NCBI RefSeq assembly: GCF_028657195.3
Contig: NZ_JANCPR020000062.1
Location: 1-46,655, forward strand
Direction of reading: 5' to 3'
Source: Streptomyces iconiensis
GTDB lineage: Bacteria; Actinomycetota; Actinomycetes; Streptomycetales; Streptomycetaceae
Length of the DNA: 46,655 nt
Shown: piece after piece, positions 32,625 through 41,204 of the stretch
How positions within the stretch are numbered: position 1 is the first letter of the stretch
Layout of the letters: each line of letters begins with the position of its first letter
Translations under genes and position numbers: made by a program
Notes under the pieces: model-generated
Databases searched by the model: none
What the model was told of the DNA's origin: nothing
The model's input: only the letters and a program-made list of their open reading frames with translations

Positions 32625-33137
32625 ATGCCGAAGCCCACGAAGGGTCCCCGTCTCGGCGGTAGCGCCTCGCACCAGAAGGCGATGCTGGGAAACCTGGCCA
32701 CCGCGCTGTTCGAGCACGGCCGCATCACGACGACCGAGGCCAAGGCCCGCCGCCTGCGTCCGGTCGCCGAGCGTCTGATCACCAAGGCGAAGAAGGGTGA
32801 CCTTCACAACCGCCGTCAGGTCATGCGCACGATCCTGGACAAGAGCGTCGTGCACACGCTCTTCACCGAGATCGGCCCGCGGTACGAGAACCGTCCCGGT
32901 GGCTACACCCGCATCACCAAGATCGGCCCGCGTCGTGGCGACAACGCCCCGATGGCGGTCATCGAGCTGGTCGAGGCCCTGACCGTGCAGCAGACCGCTG
33001 TCGGCGAGGCCGAGGCCGCGACGAAGCGGACCGCGAAGGACGCTGCCGGTGACGAGGCCGTCGCCGACCTCAAGAAGGACGCGGCCGAGACCGAGGCGAA
33101 GGACGAGTCCGCAGAGGACGAGTCCAAGGACGCCTGA
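32625..33137 (+). CDS. rplQ: 50S ribosomal protein L17, acidic C-terminal extension
   Basis: The 170-residue product has the L17 core (PKPTKGPRLGGSASHQKAML; RRQVMRTILDKSVVHTLFTE; GGYTRITKIGPRRGDNAPMA). About 50 extra C-terminal residues rich in Glu, Asp, Ala and Lys follow, as in other Streptomyces. GAAGGAGAAACATC precedes the ATG at 32625. A strong terminator follows. Confidence 0.97.
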   Translation: MPKPTKGPRLGGSASHQKAMLGNLATALFEHGRITTTEAKARRLRPVAERLITKAKKGDLHNRRQVMRTILDKSVVHTLFTEIGPRYENRPGGYTRITKIGPRRGDNAPMAVIELVEALTVQQTAVGEAEAATKRTAKDAAGDEAVADLKKDAAETEAKDESAEDESKDA

Positions 33138-33148
33138 CCCAGGCATGT

Positions 33149-33187
33149 GAGCGGGCCCGCCCCTCGGGGTGGGCCCGCTCTGTATTT
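33149..33187 (+). terminator. intrinsic terminator after rplQ
   Basis: GAGCGGGCCCGCCCC (33149-33163) and GGGGTGGGCCCGCTC (33166-33180) pair over 15 positions with one G-T pair, followed by TGTATTT. This is the clearest end of the ribosomal supercluster. Confidence 0.8.
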
Positions 33188-33210
33188 CGCCACAACTTCG
33201 GGAGTGTGAC

Positions 33211-34062
33211 GTGGTGCGAGTACGGCTGGACCTGGCCTATGACGGGCGGGAGTTCTCCGGCTGGGCGCGGCAGCGGGTCCGCCGTACGGTCCAGGAGGAG
33301 ATCGAGGAGGCGCTGCGTGTCGTCATGCGGCGGGAGGAGACGCCCGAGCTGACCGTGGCGGGCCGTACGGACGCGGGGGTGCACGCGCGCGGGCAGGTCG
33401 CCCATGTGGACCTGCCGGATGACGTGTGGGCCGAGCACGCTGACCATCTGCTGCGGCGGCTCGCGGGGCGGCTGCCGATGGACGTACGCGTGTTCCGGGT
33501 GAGCGAGGCACCCGCACACTTCGACGCGCGGTTCTCCGCGATCTGGCGGCGCTACGCGTACCGCGTCACCGACCACCCCGGCGGGGTCGACCCGCTCCAG
33601 CGCGGCCATGTGCTGTGGCACAACTGGCCGCTGGACCTCGACGCCATGAACGAGGCGGCCGGCAACCTGCTGGGGGAACACGACTTCGCCGCTTACTGCA
33701 AGAAGCGCGAGGGTGCCACGACCATTCGTACGCTCCAGCGGCTGGAGTGGGTGCGGCGCGCGGACGGTGTGCTGGAGGCCACGGTCAAGGCCGACGCGTT
33801 CTGCCACAACATGGTGCGCGCGCTGGTCGGCGCCATGCTCTTCGTCGGCGACGGCCACCGCCCGCCCGAGTGGCCCGCCAAGGTGCTGGCCGCCGGTGTA
33901 CGGGACTCGGCCGTCCATGTCGTACGGCCGCACGGGCTGACGCTGGAGGAGGTCGGCTACCCGGCTGACGACGAGTTGGAGGCCCGTAACCTCGCGTCGC
34001 GGAACAAGCGTTCGCTGATGGTGGGGCCTGGCGGTGCGGGGGGCGCGGCGGGCTGCTGCTGA
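33211..34062 (+). CDS. truA: tRNA pseudouridine(38-40) synthase TruA
   Basis: The 283-residue enzyme modifies the anticodon stem of tRNAs. The catalytic Asp is D54 in AGRTDAGVHARGQVAHVD, and FDARFSAIWRRYAYRV lies near residue 105. The GTG at 33211 is taken as the start with GGGAG upstream. The C-terminus ends in a Gly/Ala/Cys stretch. It lies after the terminator of rplQ and converges on the next gene with a 6-base gap. Confidence 0.95.
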   Translation: MVRVRLDLAYDGREFSGWARQRVRRTVQEEIEEALRVVMRREETPELTVAGRTDAGVHARGQVAHVDLPDDVWAEHADHLLRRLAGRLPMDVRVFRVSEAPAHFDARFSAIWRRYAYRVTDHPGGVDPLQRGHVLWHNWPLDLDAMNEAAGNLLGEHDFAAYCKKREGATTIRTLQRLEWVRRADGVLEATVKADAFCHNMVRALVGAMLFVGDGHRPPEWPAKVLAAGVRDSAVHVVRPHGLTLEEVGYPADDELEARNLASRNKRSLMVGPGGAGGAAGCC

Positions 34063-34068
34063 GGGCGG

Positions 34069-34914
34069 TCAGTCCTGCGGGGCCTCCGCGGCCTCCGAGG
34101 ACTGGGCCCTGCCGCGTTGCAGGATGCGGGCGTAGGCGTAGTTGGAGCCGTCGAGGGCCGCGCGTTCGGCCTGCTTGTCCGCGGGGCCCGATTCCTTGCC
34201 GTTGGTGCGGCCCGCGATGGTGAAGTAGGCGTAGCGGCCGAGGGAGTTGGCGGTCGTACGGCAGACCACGGTGCGGCAGAAGTGGGGGACGCCCTTGCCG
34301 GGGAGCGCGACGAGGTTGGGCTTGTACTCCCTCTTCACCCGGGTCGCCGGCTCCGTCTTCTGGAAGACCGCGATGCCGACCGTGACGGCGAGGCCGTCGC
34401 GGGTGAAGGTCGCGCGGTAGAGGGTCTCGCACTTGTTGCGGTCGAGGACCGGGGCCAGGCCGGCGTGTGCGGCGTCGGCGCACTTCTTGCTCGTACTGGT
34501 GTCCGCGAGCTTGTACGGGCGGCCGTTGACCGTGACGCGCTTGCCGGGGAAGAGCGTGGTGATGCTCAGTGGCGCCTTGTCGTGCTGCGCGTCGGCGATG
34601 AAGTCCTTCGGCGGGGGCGGGGGCGGCGGCTCGTCCTTGAAGGTGGGGTCCGGCTCGGCCGCCGAGCTGGAGGGAAGGTCCTCGGGCGGCGGCAGGGAGC
34701 TGGAGGGCTTGTCTGAGGCGTCGCCGCCGCCCTCGTTGACGACGGCCACCGCGACGATTCCCGCGACGGCCGCGGTGGCGAGCGCGCCGCCGCCCGCCAT
34801 CATCCAGCGGCGCCGCCTGGCGCGTGTCCGCTCTGCCTGTTCGGCGAGCGCGGTCCAGTCGGGTGTGGACGATCCCCCGGAACCCCAGTCGGGTCCCCCC
34901 TGCCCAAAGCTCAT
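34069..34914 (-). CDS. membrane-anchored protein with proline-rich linker, unknown function
   Basis: The 281-residue product has a cytosolic N-terminus with an Arg-rich stop (RARRRR), one transmembrane segment at about residues 38-60 (GGGALATAAVAGIVAVAVVN), and a Ser/Pro/Glu linker with eight prolines near residue 95. An external domain follows with four Cys (KKCADAAHAGLAPVLDRNKC; HFCRTVVCRTT) that could form disulfides. I do not recognise the domain. It is divergent from the ABC-F gene, 64 bases away. Confidence 0.75.
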   Translation of the reverse strand: MSFGQGGPDWGSGGSSTPDWTALAEQAERTRARRRRWMMAGGGALATAAVAGIVAVAVVNEGGGDASDKPSSSLPPPEDLPSSSAAEPDPTFKDEPPPPPPPKDFIADAQHDKAPLSITTLFPGKRVTVNGRPYKLADTSTSKKCADAAHAGLAPVLDRNKCETLYRATFTRDGLAVTVGIAVFQKTEPATRVKREYKPNLVALPGKGVPHFCRTVVCRTTANSLGRYAYFTIAGRTNGKESGPADKQAERAALDGSNYAYARILQRGRAQSSEAAEAPQD

Positions 34915-34978
34915 GGGCGCATCTTATGCGCTCGATATTCGCTTGGTTCAGGCGTCACCATGCGGTGACAATCGGCGC

Positions 34979-36616
34979 ATGGGACACGTCGAGGCCGCGC
35001 ACATCGAGTTCTATCTGCCCGACGGAAGGGCCCTGTTCGACGATGCGTCGCTCCGGGTCGGTGAGGCCGCCTCGGTCGCCCTCGTCGGCGCGAACGGCGC
35101 GGGCAAGACGACCCTGCTGCGGCTCATCGCCGGCGAACTGAAGCCGGACGGCGGGTCGGTGACGGTCAGTGGGGGGCTCGGCGTCATGCCGCAGTTCGTC
35201 GGCAGCGTCCGCGACGAGCGGACCGTGCGTGACCTGCTCGTCTCCGTGGCCCGCCCGGGGATCAGGACCGCGGCCCGCAAGGTGGACGACGCCGAGCTGG
35301 CCATGATGACCAGGGACGACGAGGCCGCACAGCTCCAGTACGCGCAGGCGCTTGCCGACTGGGGCGAGGCGCGCGGGTACGAGGCGGAGACCCTGTGGGA
35401 CATGTGCACCGTCGCCGCGCTCGGCGTCCCGTACGAGAAGGCGCAGTGGCGTGGACTGCGGACGCTGTCGGGCGGCGAGCAGAAGCGGCTCGTGCTGGAG
35501 TCGCTGCTGCGGGGCACCGACGAGGTGCTGCTGCTGGACGAGCCAGACAACTACCTCGACGTCCCCGGCAAGCGCTGGCTGGAGCAGCAGCTGCGCGAGA
35601 CCAAGAAGACGGTGCTGTTCATCTCCCACGACAGGGAGCTGCTCGCGCGGGCCGCCGACCGCATCGTCAGCGTCGAGCCGGGCGCTGCGGGAAGCGACGT
35701 ATGGGTGCACGGCGGTGGCTTCGCGACGTTCCATGAGGCGCGCAAGGAACGGTTCGCGCGCTTCGAGGAGCTGCGGCGGCGCTGGGACGAGGAGCACGCG
35801 AAGCTGAAGCGGCTCGTGATCATGTACAAGCAGAAGGCGGCCTTCAACTCCGACATGGCCTCCCGGCTCCAGGCGGCCCGTACGCGCCTGGCGAAGTTCG
35901 AGGAGGCCGGCCCGCCCATGGAGCCGCCGCGCGAGCAGGACATCCGGATGCGGCTGCGCGGCGGCCGTACGGGGGTACGGGCCGTGACCTGCGAGAACCT
36001 GGAGCTGACCGGGTTGATGCAGCCGTTCTCGCTGGAGATCTTCTACGGCGAGCGTGTCGCCGTGCTCGGGTCCAACGGCTCGGGCAAGTCCCACTTCCTG
36101 CGGCTGCTCGCAGGCGGCCCCGATGCCCCCGACGGCGGGGTGGCGCACACCGGCTTCTGGAAGCTGGGCGCGCGCGTGGTGCCGGGACACTTCGCTCAGA
36201 CCCACGCGCACCCCGAGCTGGAGGGGCGCACGCTCCTCGACATCCTGTGGAAGGAGCACGCGCGGGACAAGGGCGCCGCGATGTCCGTACTGCGGCGCTA
36301 CGAACTGACCCGCCAGGCCGAGCTGTCCTTCGACCGCATGTCGGGCGGCCAGCAGGCCCGCTTCCAGATCCTGCTGCTGGAGCTGGAGGGCTCCACGGCG
36401 CTGCTGCTCGACGAGCCGACGGACAACCTGGACCTCGACTCGGCCGAGGCTCTGCAGGAGGGTCTTGAAGCCTTCGACGGCACGGTGCTGGCTGTCACCC
36501 ACGACCGCTGGTTCGCGCGGTCCTTCGACCGCTTCCTGATCTTCGGTGCGGACGGCCGGGTGCGCGAGGTGCCCGAGCCGGTGTGGGACGAGGCGCGGGT
36601 GGTGCGGGCGCGGTGA
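34979..36616 (+). CDS. ABC-F family ATPase
   Basis: The 545-residue soluble protein has two ATP-binding cassettes and no membrane segments. Walker A motifs are GANGAGKTT (near residue 38) and GSNGSGKSH (near 365). Signatures are LSGGEQKRLVLE and MSGGQQARFQIL, with Walker B LLLDEPDNYLD and LLLDEPTDNLD. The linker between them is helical and charged (RFARFEELRRRWDEEHAKLK). ABC-F proteins act on ribosomes, some giving antibiotic protection; this one cannot be assigned to a subgroup by eye. The ATG at 34979 was chosen as the family-like start (MGHVEAAHIEF). Confidence 0.93.
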   Translation: MGHVEAAHIEFYLPDGRALFDDASLRVGEAASVALVGANGAGKTTLLRLIAGELKPDGGSVTVSGGLGVMPQFVGSVRDERTVRDLLVSVARPGIRTAARKVDDAELAMMTRDDEAAQLQYAQALADWGEARGYEAETLWDMCTVAALGVPYEKAQWRGLRTLSGGEQKRLVLESLLRGTDEVLLLDEPDNYLDVPGKRWLEQQLRETKKTVLFISHDRELLARAADRIVSVEPGAAGSDVWVHGGGFATFHEARKERFARFEELRRRWDEEHAKLKRLVIMYKQKAAFNSDMASRLQAARTRLAKFEEAGPPMEPPREQDIRMRLRGGRTGVRAVTCENLELTGLMQPFSLEIFYGERVAVLGSNGSGKSHFLRLLAGGPDAPDGGVAHTGFWKLGARVVPGHFAQTHAHPELEGRTLLDILWKEHARDKGAAMSVLRRYELTRQAELSFDRMSGGQQARFQILLLELEGSTALLLDEPTDNLDLDSAEALQEGLEAFDGTVLAVTHDRWFARSFDRFLIFGADGRVREVPEPVWDEARVVRAR

Positions 36617-36690
36617 GGGGGCGGCGTGAGCGCGGGCGTCTGAGGGGCCTGGGAGGGACCCGGGACGGGGGCCGGGAGGGGGTCGTTCCG

Positions 36691-36713
36691 CCGCCTCGTG
36701 GAGGCGGGCTTTC
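36691..36713 (+). terminator. hairpin after the ABC-F gene
   Basis: CCGCCTC-gtg-GAGGCGG (36691-36707) is followed by GCTTTC. It is a 7-bp GC-rich stem 74 bases after the stop. Confidence 0.6.
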
Positions 36714-36754
36714 GGGGGTGTCGGGGGTGCGGTGAGTGCCCGGAGGCGCTGGTT

Positions 36755-36784
36755 TTGACCCGTACGGGTGGGGCCGGGTATTGT
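36755..36784 (+). promoter_or_regulatory. sigma-70-type promoter for rplM-rpsI
   Basis: TTGACC (36755-36760) and TATTGT (36779-36784) are separated by 18 bases. Both hexamers fit the housekeeping consensus. Transcription would start near 36791, leaving about 200 bases of leader. Confidence 0.7.
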
Positions 36785-36990
36785 GCTGGATCGTTGTGTG
36801 TATTGGCTTGCCTGTTCTCACGTGGGGGGTCTCTACACCGGCCTACTGACGATGACCAGTGATCGCGTGCGGTTGCGTCACCGTGTGCGAGTCCACTGCC
36901 GGAATCTGTCGGTGGCCTTGTCAGGATCCATCCCCATGCCCCCAGCGGGTGCGGGGAGACCCCATTTCCGAAGAAGCGAAGGCTACGACC

Positions 36991-37434
36991 GTGCGTACGT
37001 ACAGCCCCAAGCCCGGCGACGTCCAGCGCCAGTGGCACATCATCGACGCCCAGGACGTGGTCCTGGGTCGTCTGGCCACGCAGGCCGCCACCCTTCTCCG
37101 GGGCAAGCACAAGCCGGTGTACGCGCCCCACGTTGACATGGGTGACTTCGTCATCATCGTCAACGCCGACAAGGTGCACCTGTCCGGCAACAAGCGGACC
37201 CAGAAGATGGCATACCGCCACTCGGGATACCCGGGCGGTCTGCGCTCGGTCCGCTATGACGAGCTCCTGGAGAAGAGCCCCGAGAAGGCCGTCGAGAAGG
37301 CCATCAAGGGCATGATCCCCAAGAACACCCTGGGCCGTCAGATGCTCTCGAAGCTGAAGGTCTACTCGGGCGACCAGCACCCCCACGCTGCTCAGCAGCC
37401 CGTGCCGTTCGAGATCAGCCAGGTCGCGCAGTAA
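36991..37434 (+). CDS. rplM: 50S ribosomal protein L13
   Basis: The 147-residue product has WHIIDAQDVVLGRLATQAAT near residue 15 and DFVIIVNADKVHLSGNKRTQ near residue 51. The GTG at 36991 gives the family start MRTYSPKPGDVQRQW; GAAGG is eight bases upstream. L13 is an early 50S assembly protein. It is co-transcribed with rpsI 42 bases downstream. Confidence 0.98.
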   Translation: MRTYSPKPGDVQRQWHIIDAQDVVLGRLATQAATLLRGKHKPVYAPHVDMGDFVIIVNADKVHLSGNKRTQKMAYRHSGYPGGLRSVRYDELLEKSPEKAVEKAIKGMIPKNTLGRQMLSKLKVYSGDQHPHAAQQPVPFEISQVAQ

Positions 37435-37476
37435 GTCCGGCCACCCCCTAAGACTGAAGAGAAGCTGAGGAGAATC

Positions 37477-37980
37477 GTGGCCGAGACCACCGCCGAGACC
37501 CCCGTCGAGGGCGTCGAGGAGTACACGACCGAGACCCCCGAGGCCCCGGAGGAGTACACCTCCGAGTCCATGGCGTCCCGCTTCGGCGAGCCGCAGCCCG
37601 CCGCGGGCACCGGCCGTCGCAAGAACGCCATCGCCCGTGTCCGCATCATCCCGGGCTCGGGGCAGTGGAAGATCAACGGTCGCACCCTTGAGGGCTACTT
37701 CCCCAACAAGGTGCACCAGCAGGAAGTCAACGAGCCGTTCAAGGTCCTGGAGCTGGACGACCGCTACGACGTGGTCGCCCGTATCGCAGGCGGCGGCATC
37801 TCGGGCCAGGCGGGCGCGCTGCGCCTGGGCGTGGCCCGTGCGCTGAACGAGGCCGACGTGGACAACAACCGCGGCCCGCTCAAGAAGGCCGGGTTCCTGA
37901 CGCGTGACGCCCGTGCGGTGGAGCGCAAGAAGGCCGGTCTGAAGAAGGCCCGTAAGGGCACGCAGTACAGCAAGCGCTGA
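37477..37980 (+). CDS. rpsI: 30S ribosomal protein S9
   Basis: The 167-residue product has an acidic N-terminal extension of about 45 residues (Glu/Thr/Pro-rich) before the S9 core (GTGRRKNAIARVRIIPGSGQ). It ends in the invariant KGTQYSKR, whose last Arg contacts P-site tRNA. TGAGGAGAATC precedes the GTG. A strong terminator follows. Confidence 0.97.
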   Translation: MAETTAETPVEGVEEYTTETPEAPEEYTSESMASRFGEPQPAAGTGRRKNAIARVRIIPGSGQWKINGRTLEGYFPNKVHQQEVNEPFKVLELDDRYDVVARIAGGGISGQAGALRLGVARALNEADVDNNRGPLKKAGFLTRDARAVERKKAGLKKARKGTQYSKR

Positions 37981-38007
37981 CCTCGCGCTGGCTGGAGCCG
38001 CTTTTTG

Positions 38008-38055
38008 GGATGCCCCGTCGGCACACCTCGTGTGCCGGCGGGGCATCCGTCTTTT
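38008..38055 (+). terminator. intrinsic terminator after rpsI
   Basis: GGATGCCCCGTCGGCACAC (38008-38026) and GTGTGCCGGCGGGGCATCC (38030-38048) form a 19-position stem with a 3-base loop, followed by GTCTTTT. Confidence 0.85.
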
Positions 38056-38212
38056 GGTGGCGGTGCGCACGGCACGCACGGCGTCGTCGGGGACGCCCGC
38101 ACCGTCATGGGGAACACGGGGCGTATACCTGTTTGTGTTGGGCTCCCGGGGCCAAGCTCCCCAGCCTCCGCCCGTGAGGTATCCCAACGCCCGCTGAACT
38201 CGGAGGAAGACT

Positions 38213-39583
<1,371 letters not shown>

Positions 39584-39604
39584 GGCGCTGCGGACATCCG
39601 ACGT

Positions 39605-39636
39605 GTTCCCCGCGCCCCGTCAGGGGCGCGGGGAAC
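39605..39636 (+). terminator. strong hairpin after glmM (part of dispersed palindrome)
   Basis: GTTCCCCGCGCCCC (39605-39618) and GGGGCGCGGGGAAC (39623-39636) form a perfect 14-bp stem with a GTCA loop. It lies between convergent glmM and coaA and may end both transcripts. Confidence 0.75.
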
Positions 39637-39656
39637 TGTGCGACCAGCCACAGCGG
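39605..39656. repeat. dispersed Streptomyces intergenic palindrome, copy C (inverted)
   Basis: On the minus strand it reads CTGTGGCTGGTCGCACAG, then TTCCCCGCGCCCCTGACGGG, then GCGCGGGGAAC. It is the same element as at 27831-27875 and 32471-32519, here with a longer, perfect palindromic end. Confidence 0.75.
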
Positions 39657-39758
39657 ACCCGCTGTCCGGGTCGGACGGCAGCGCCCCGGGTGCGGGCCGG
39701 TGGGGGTGGGCCGCGCTTGCCCGCCCCGCGCCCCTGGTGCGGACCGCCCAAGCTCTGG

Positions 39759-40757
39759 TTACAGCTTCCGCAGGGAGAGGCGTTCCACTTTGTGGTCAGG
39801 CCCTTTGTGGAGCTGGAGGGTGGCGCGGCCTCTCGTGGGGGCTATGTTCTGGCGCAGATTGGGCTCGTTGATGGTGCGCCAGGTGTTGCGGGCGTAGGCG
39901 AGGGCCTCCTCCTCGGAGACCGTCGTGTACTTGTGGAAGTACGAGAGCGGATCCTGGAACGCGGTGGCGCGCAGCTTGCGGAACCTGTCGAGGTACCAGC
40001 GTTCGATGTCGGCCGTGCGCGCGTCCACGTACAGCGAGAAGTCGAAGTAGTCGGAGACGGCCATGCGGGTGCGGCCCCCGCCGGCCTCCGGCCGGGAGGC
40101 TCCTCCGGTCAGGAGCGCCGGCTGGAGGACGTTGAGGCCCTCGACGATCAGGATGTCGGGGCGGTGCACGGTGAGCGTCTCGTCCGGCACGATGTCGTAG
40201 ATCAGGTGCGAGTAGACCGGGCCCGTCACCTCGGGCTTGCCCGCCTTGACGTCGGCGACGAAGCGGGTGAGGGCGCGGCGGTCGTAGGACTCGGGGAAGC
40301 CCTTGCGCGACATCAGGCCGCGCCGCTCCAGCTCGGCCTTGGGCAGCAGGAAGCCGTCCGTGGTGACCAGTTCGACGCGCGGGTGCTCGGGCATCGGTGC
40401 GCCTCCGACGCCGCTGAGGCGCCGGGGCAGGGACAGCAGCGCCTGGAGCAGGCGTGCGACCGTGGACTTGCCGACGGCGACGCTGCCGGCCACCCCGATC
40501 ACGAAGGGGGTGCCGCCGCTCCTGCCCGCTTTCCCGAGGAACGCGTTGAGCGCGGCACGCAGGTCGTGTGCCGCTCCGACGTGCAGGTTCAGCAGCTGCG
40601 AGAGCGGGACGTACACGTCCCTGACCTCGTCCAGGTCGATGACGTCACCGAGACCGCGCAGATTCTCGACCTCCTCGGCGGTGAGCGGCAGCGGTGTGCG
40701 CTCGCGCAGAGCGCTCCACTCCGCACGGCTGAGGTCTAGGTACGGCTTTGTGGACAC
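39759..40757 (-). CDS. coaA: type I pantothenate kinase
   Basis: The 332-residue enzyme phosphorylates pantothenate, the first step of CoA synthesis. The P-loop GVAGSVAVGKST lies near residue 87, ELVTTDGFLLPKAELERRGL follows, and PDILIVEGLNVLQPALL lies near residue 200. Two segments look longer than usual: LPRRLSGVGGAPM before PEHPRVELVTTDG, and TGGASRPEAGGGRTRM. I use the GTG at 40757; a GTG at 40838 in the same frame would add 27 residues and is also plausible, as neither has a clear ribosome site. Confidence 0.92.
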   Translation of the reverse strand: MSTKPYLDLSRAEWSALRERTPLPLTAEEVENLRGLGDVIDLDEVRDVYVPLSQLLNLHVGAAHDLRAALNAFLGKAGRSGGTPFVIGVAGSVAVGKSTVARLLQALLSLPRRLSGVGGAPMPEHPRVELVTTDGFLLPKAELERRGLMSRKGFPESYDRRALTRFVADVKAGKPEVTGPVYSHLIYDIVPDETLTVHRPDILIVEGLNVLQPALLTGGASRPEAGGGRTRMAVSDYFDFSLYVDARTADIERWYLDRFRKLRATAFQDPLSYFHKYTTVSEEEALAYARNTWRTINEPNLRQNIAPTRGRATLQLHKGPDHKVERLSLRKL

Positions 40758-40893
40758 ATGGCCATTCTGCGGGGGCCGTGTGGGGGGTTCATCTCCGGGG
40801 TGTGAGGGCCTCACCTTCGGGGGCAGGGGAGACGGCACCGAGCAAAGCGTGCGGAAGGTGTACGTGAGGGGGGATTGCCGCTATGTTCCGGCC

Positions 40894-41130
40894 ATGTCGC
40901 ACCCCTTGAGCCGCGGGCGCCTTTGGCGTCTCCGCCGCGCCGACCCCCTGGAAGGACACGCGGGCCGTGTCTACAGCGATCTGACGGACGGGCTTCCGGA
41001 CGAGGACCTCGCGGAGGACCTGACGGAGTCCCTGGACATGTATGTGATGGGCAGCAAACCGCGCTGCGAGGAATCGGAGTATCTGGAACTGGTGGAGGAG
41101 GCGATAGACCGGATGGCGCGCGGCGAGTGA
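40894..41130 (+). CDS. small acidic hypothetical protein
   Basis: The 78-residue product has a basic N-terminus (SRGRLWRLRRADPLEGHAGR) and an acidic remainder (LPDEDLAEDLTESLDMYVMG; CEESEYLELVEEAIDRMARG). I do not recognise a domain, although small proteins like this often lie between coaA and glmS in Streptomyces. It ends 74 bases before glmS and is divergent from coaA. Confidence 0.65.
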   Translation: MSHPLSRGRLWRLRRADPLEGHAGRVYSDLTDGLPDEDLAEDLTESLDMYVMGSKPRCEESEYLELVEEAIDRMARGE

Positions 41131-41204
41131 CGTAGCGCCCCGGAAGGTGTCCCGGCCCGGCCCCTGCGGTAGACATGCAGGCCACAGGGCTGGAAGGGGT
41201 ATCC

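Larger units (their letters stand above)
36617..36990 (+). promoter_or_regulatory. intergenic region and leader upstream of rplM
   Basis: No gene is seen in these 374 bases. They hold a terminator hairpin for the ABC-F gene (36691-36713), a good promoter (36755-36784) and a leader of about 200 bases. The leader ends in a C-rich then G-rich stretch (CCATCCCCATGCCCCC, then GGGTGCGGGGAGACCCC, about 36928-36963) that can fold just before the rplM ribosome site. Confidence 0.5.

Noticed and set aside
34433..34978. N-terminal extension of the ABC-F protein
   Set aside because: The extension is antisense to the membrane-anchored protein and the family starts at the ATG at 34979.
41131..41204. glmS riboswitch-ribozyme upstream of glmS
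   Set aside because: The gap is only 74 bases and lacks the conserved ribozyme core; such elements are known mainly from Firmicutes.
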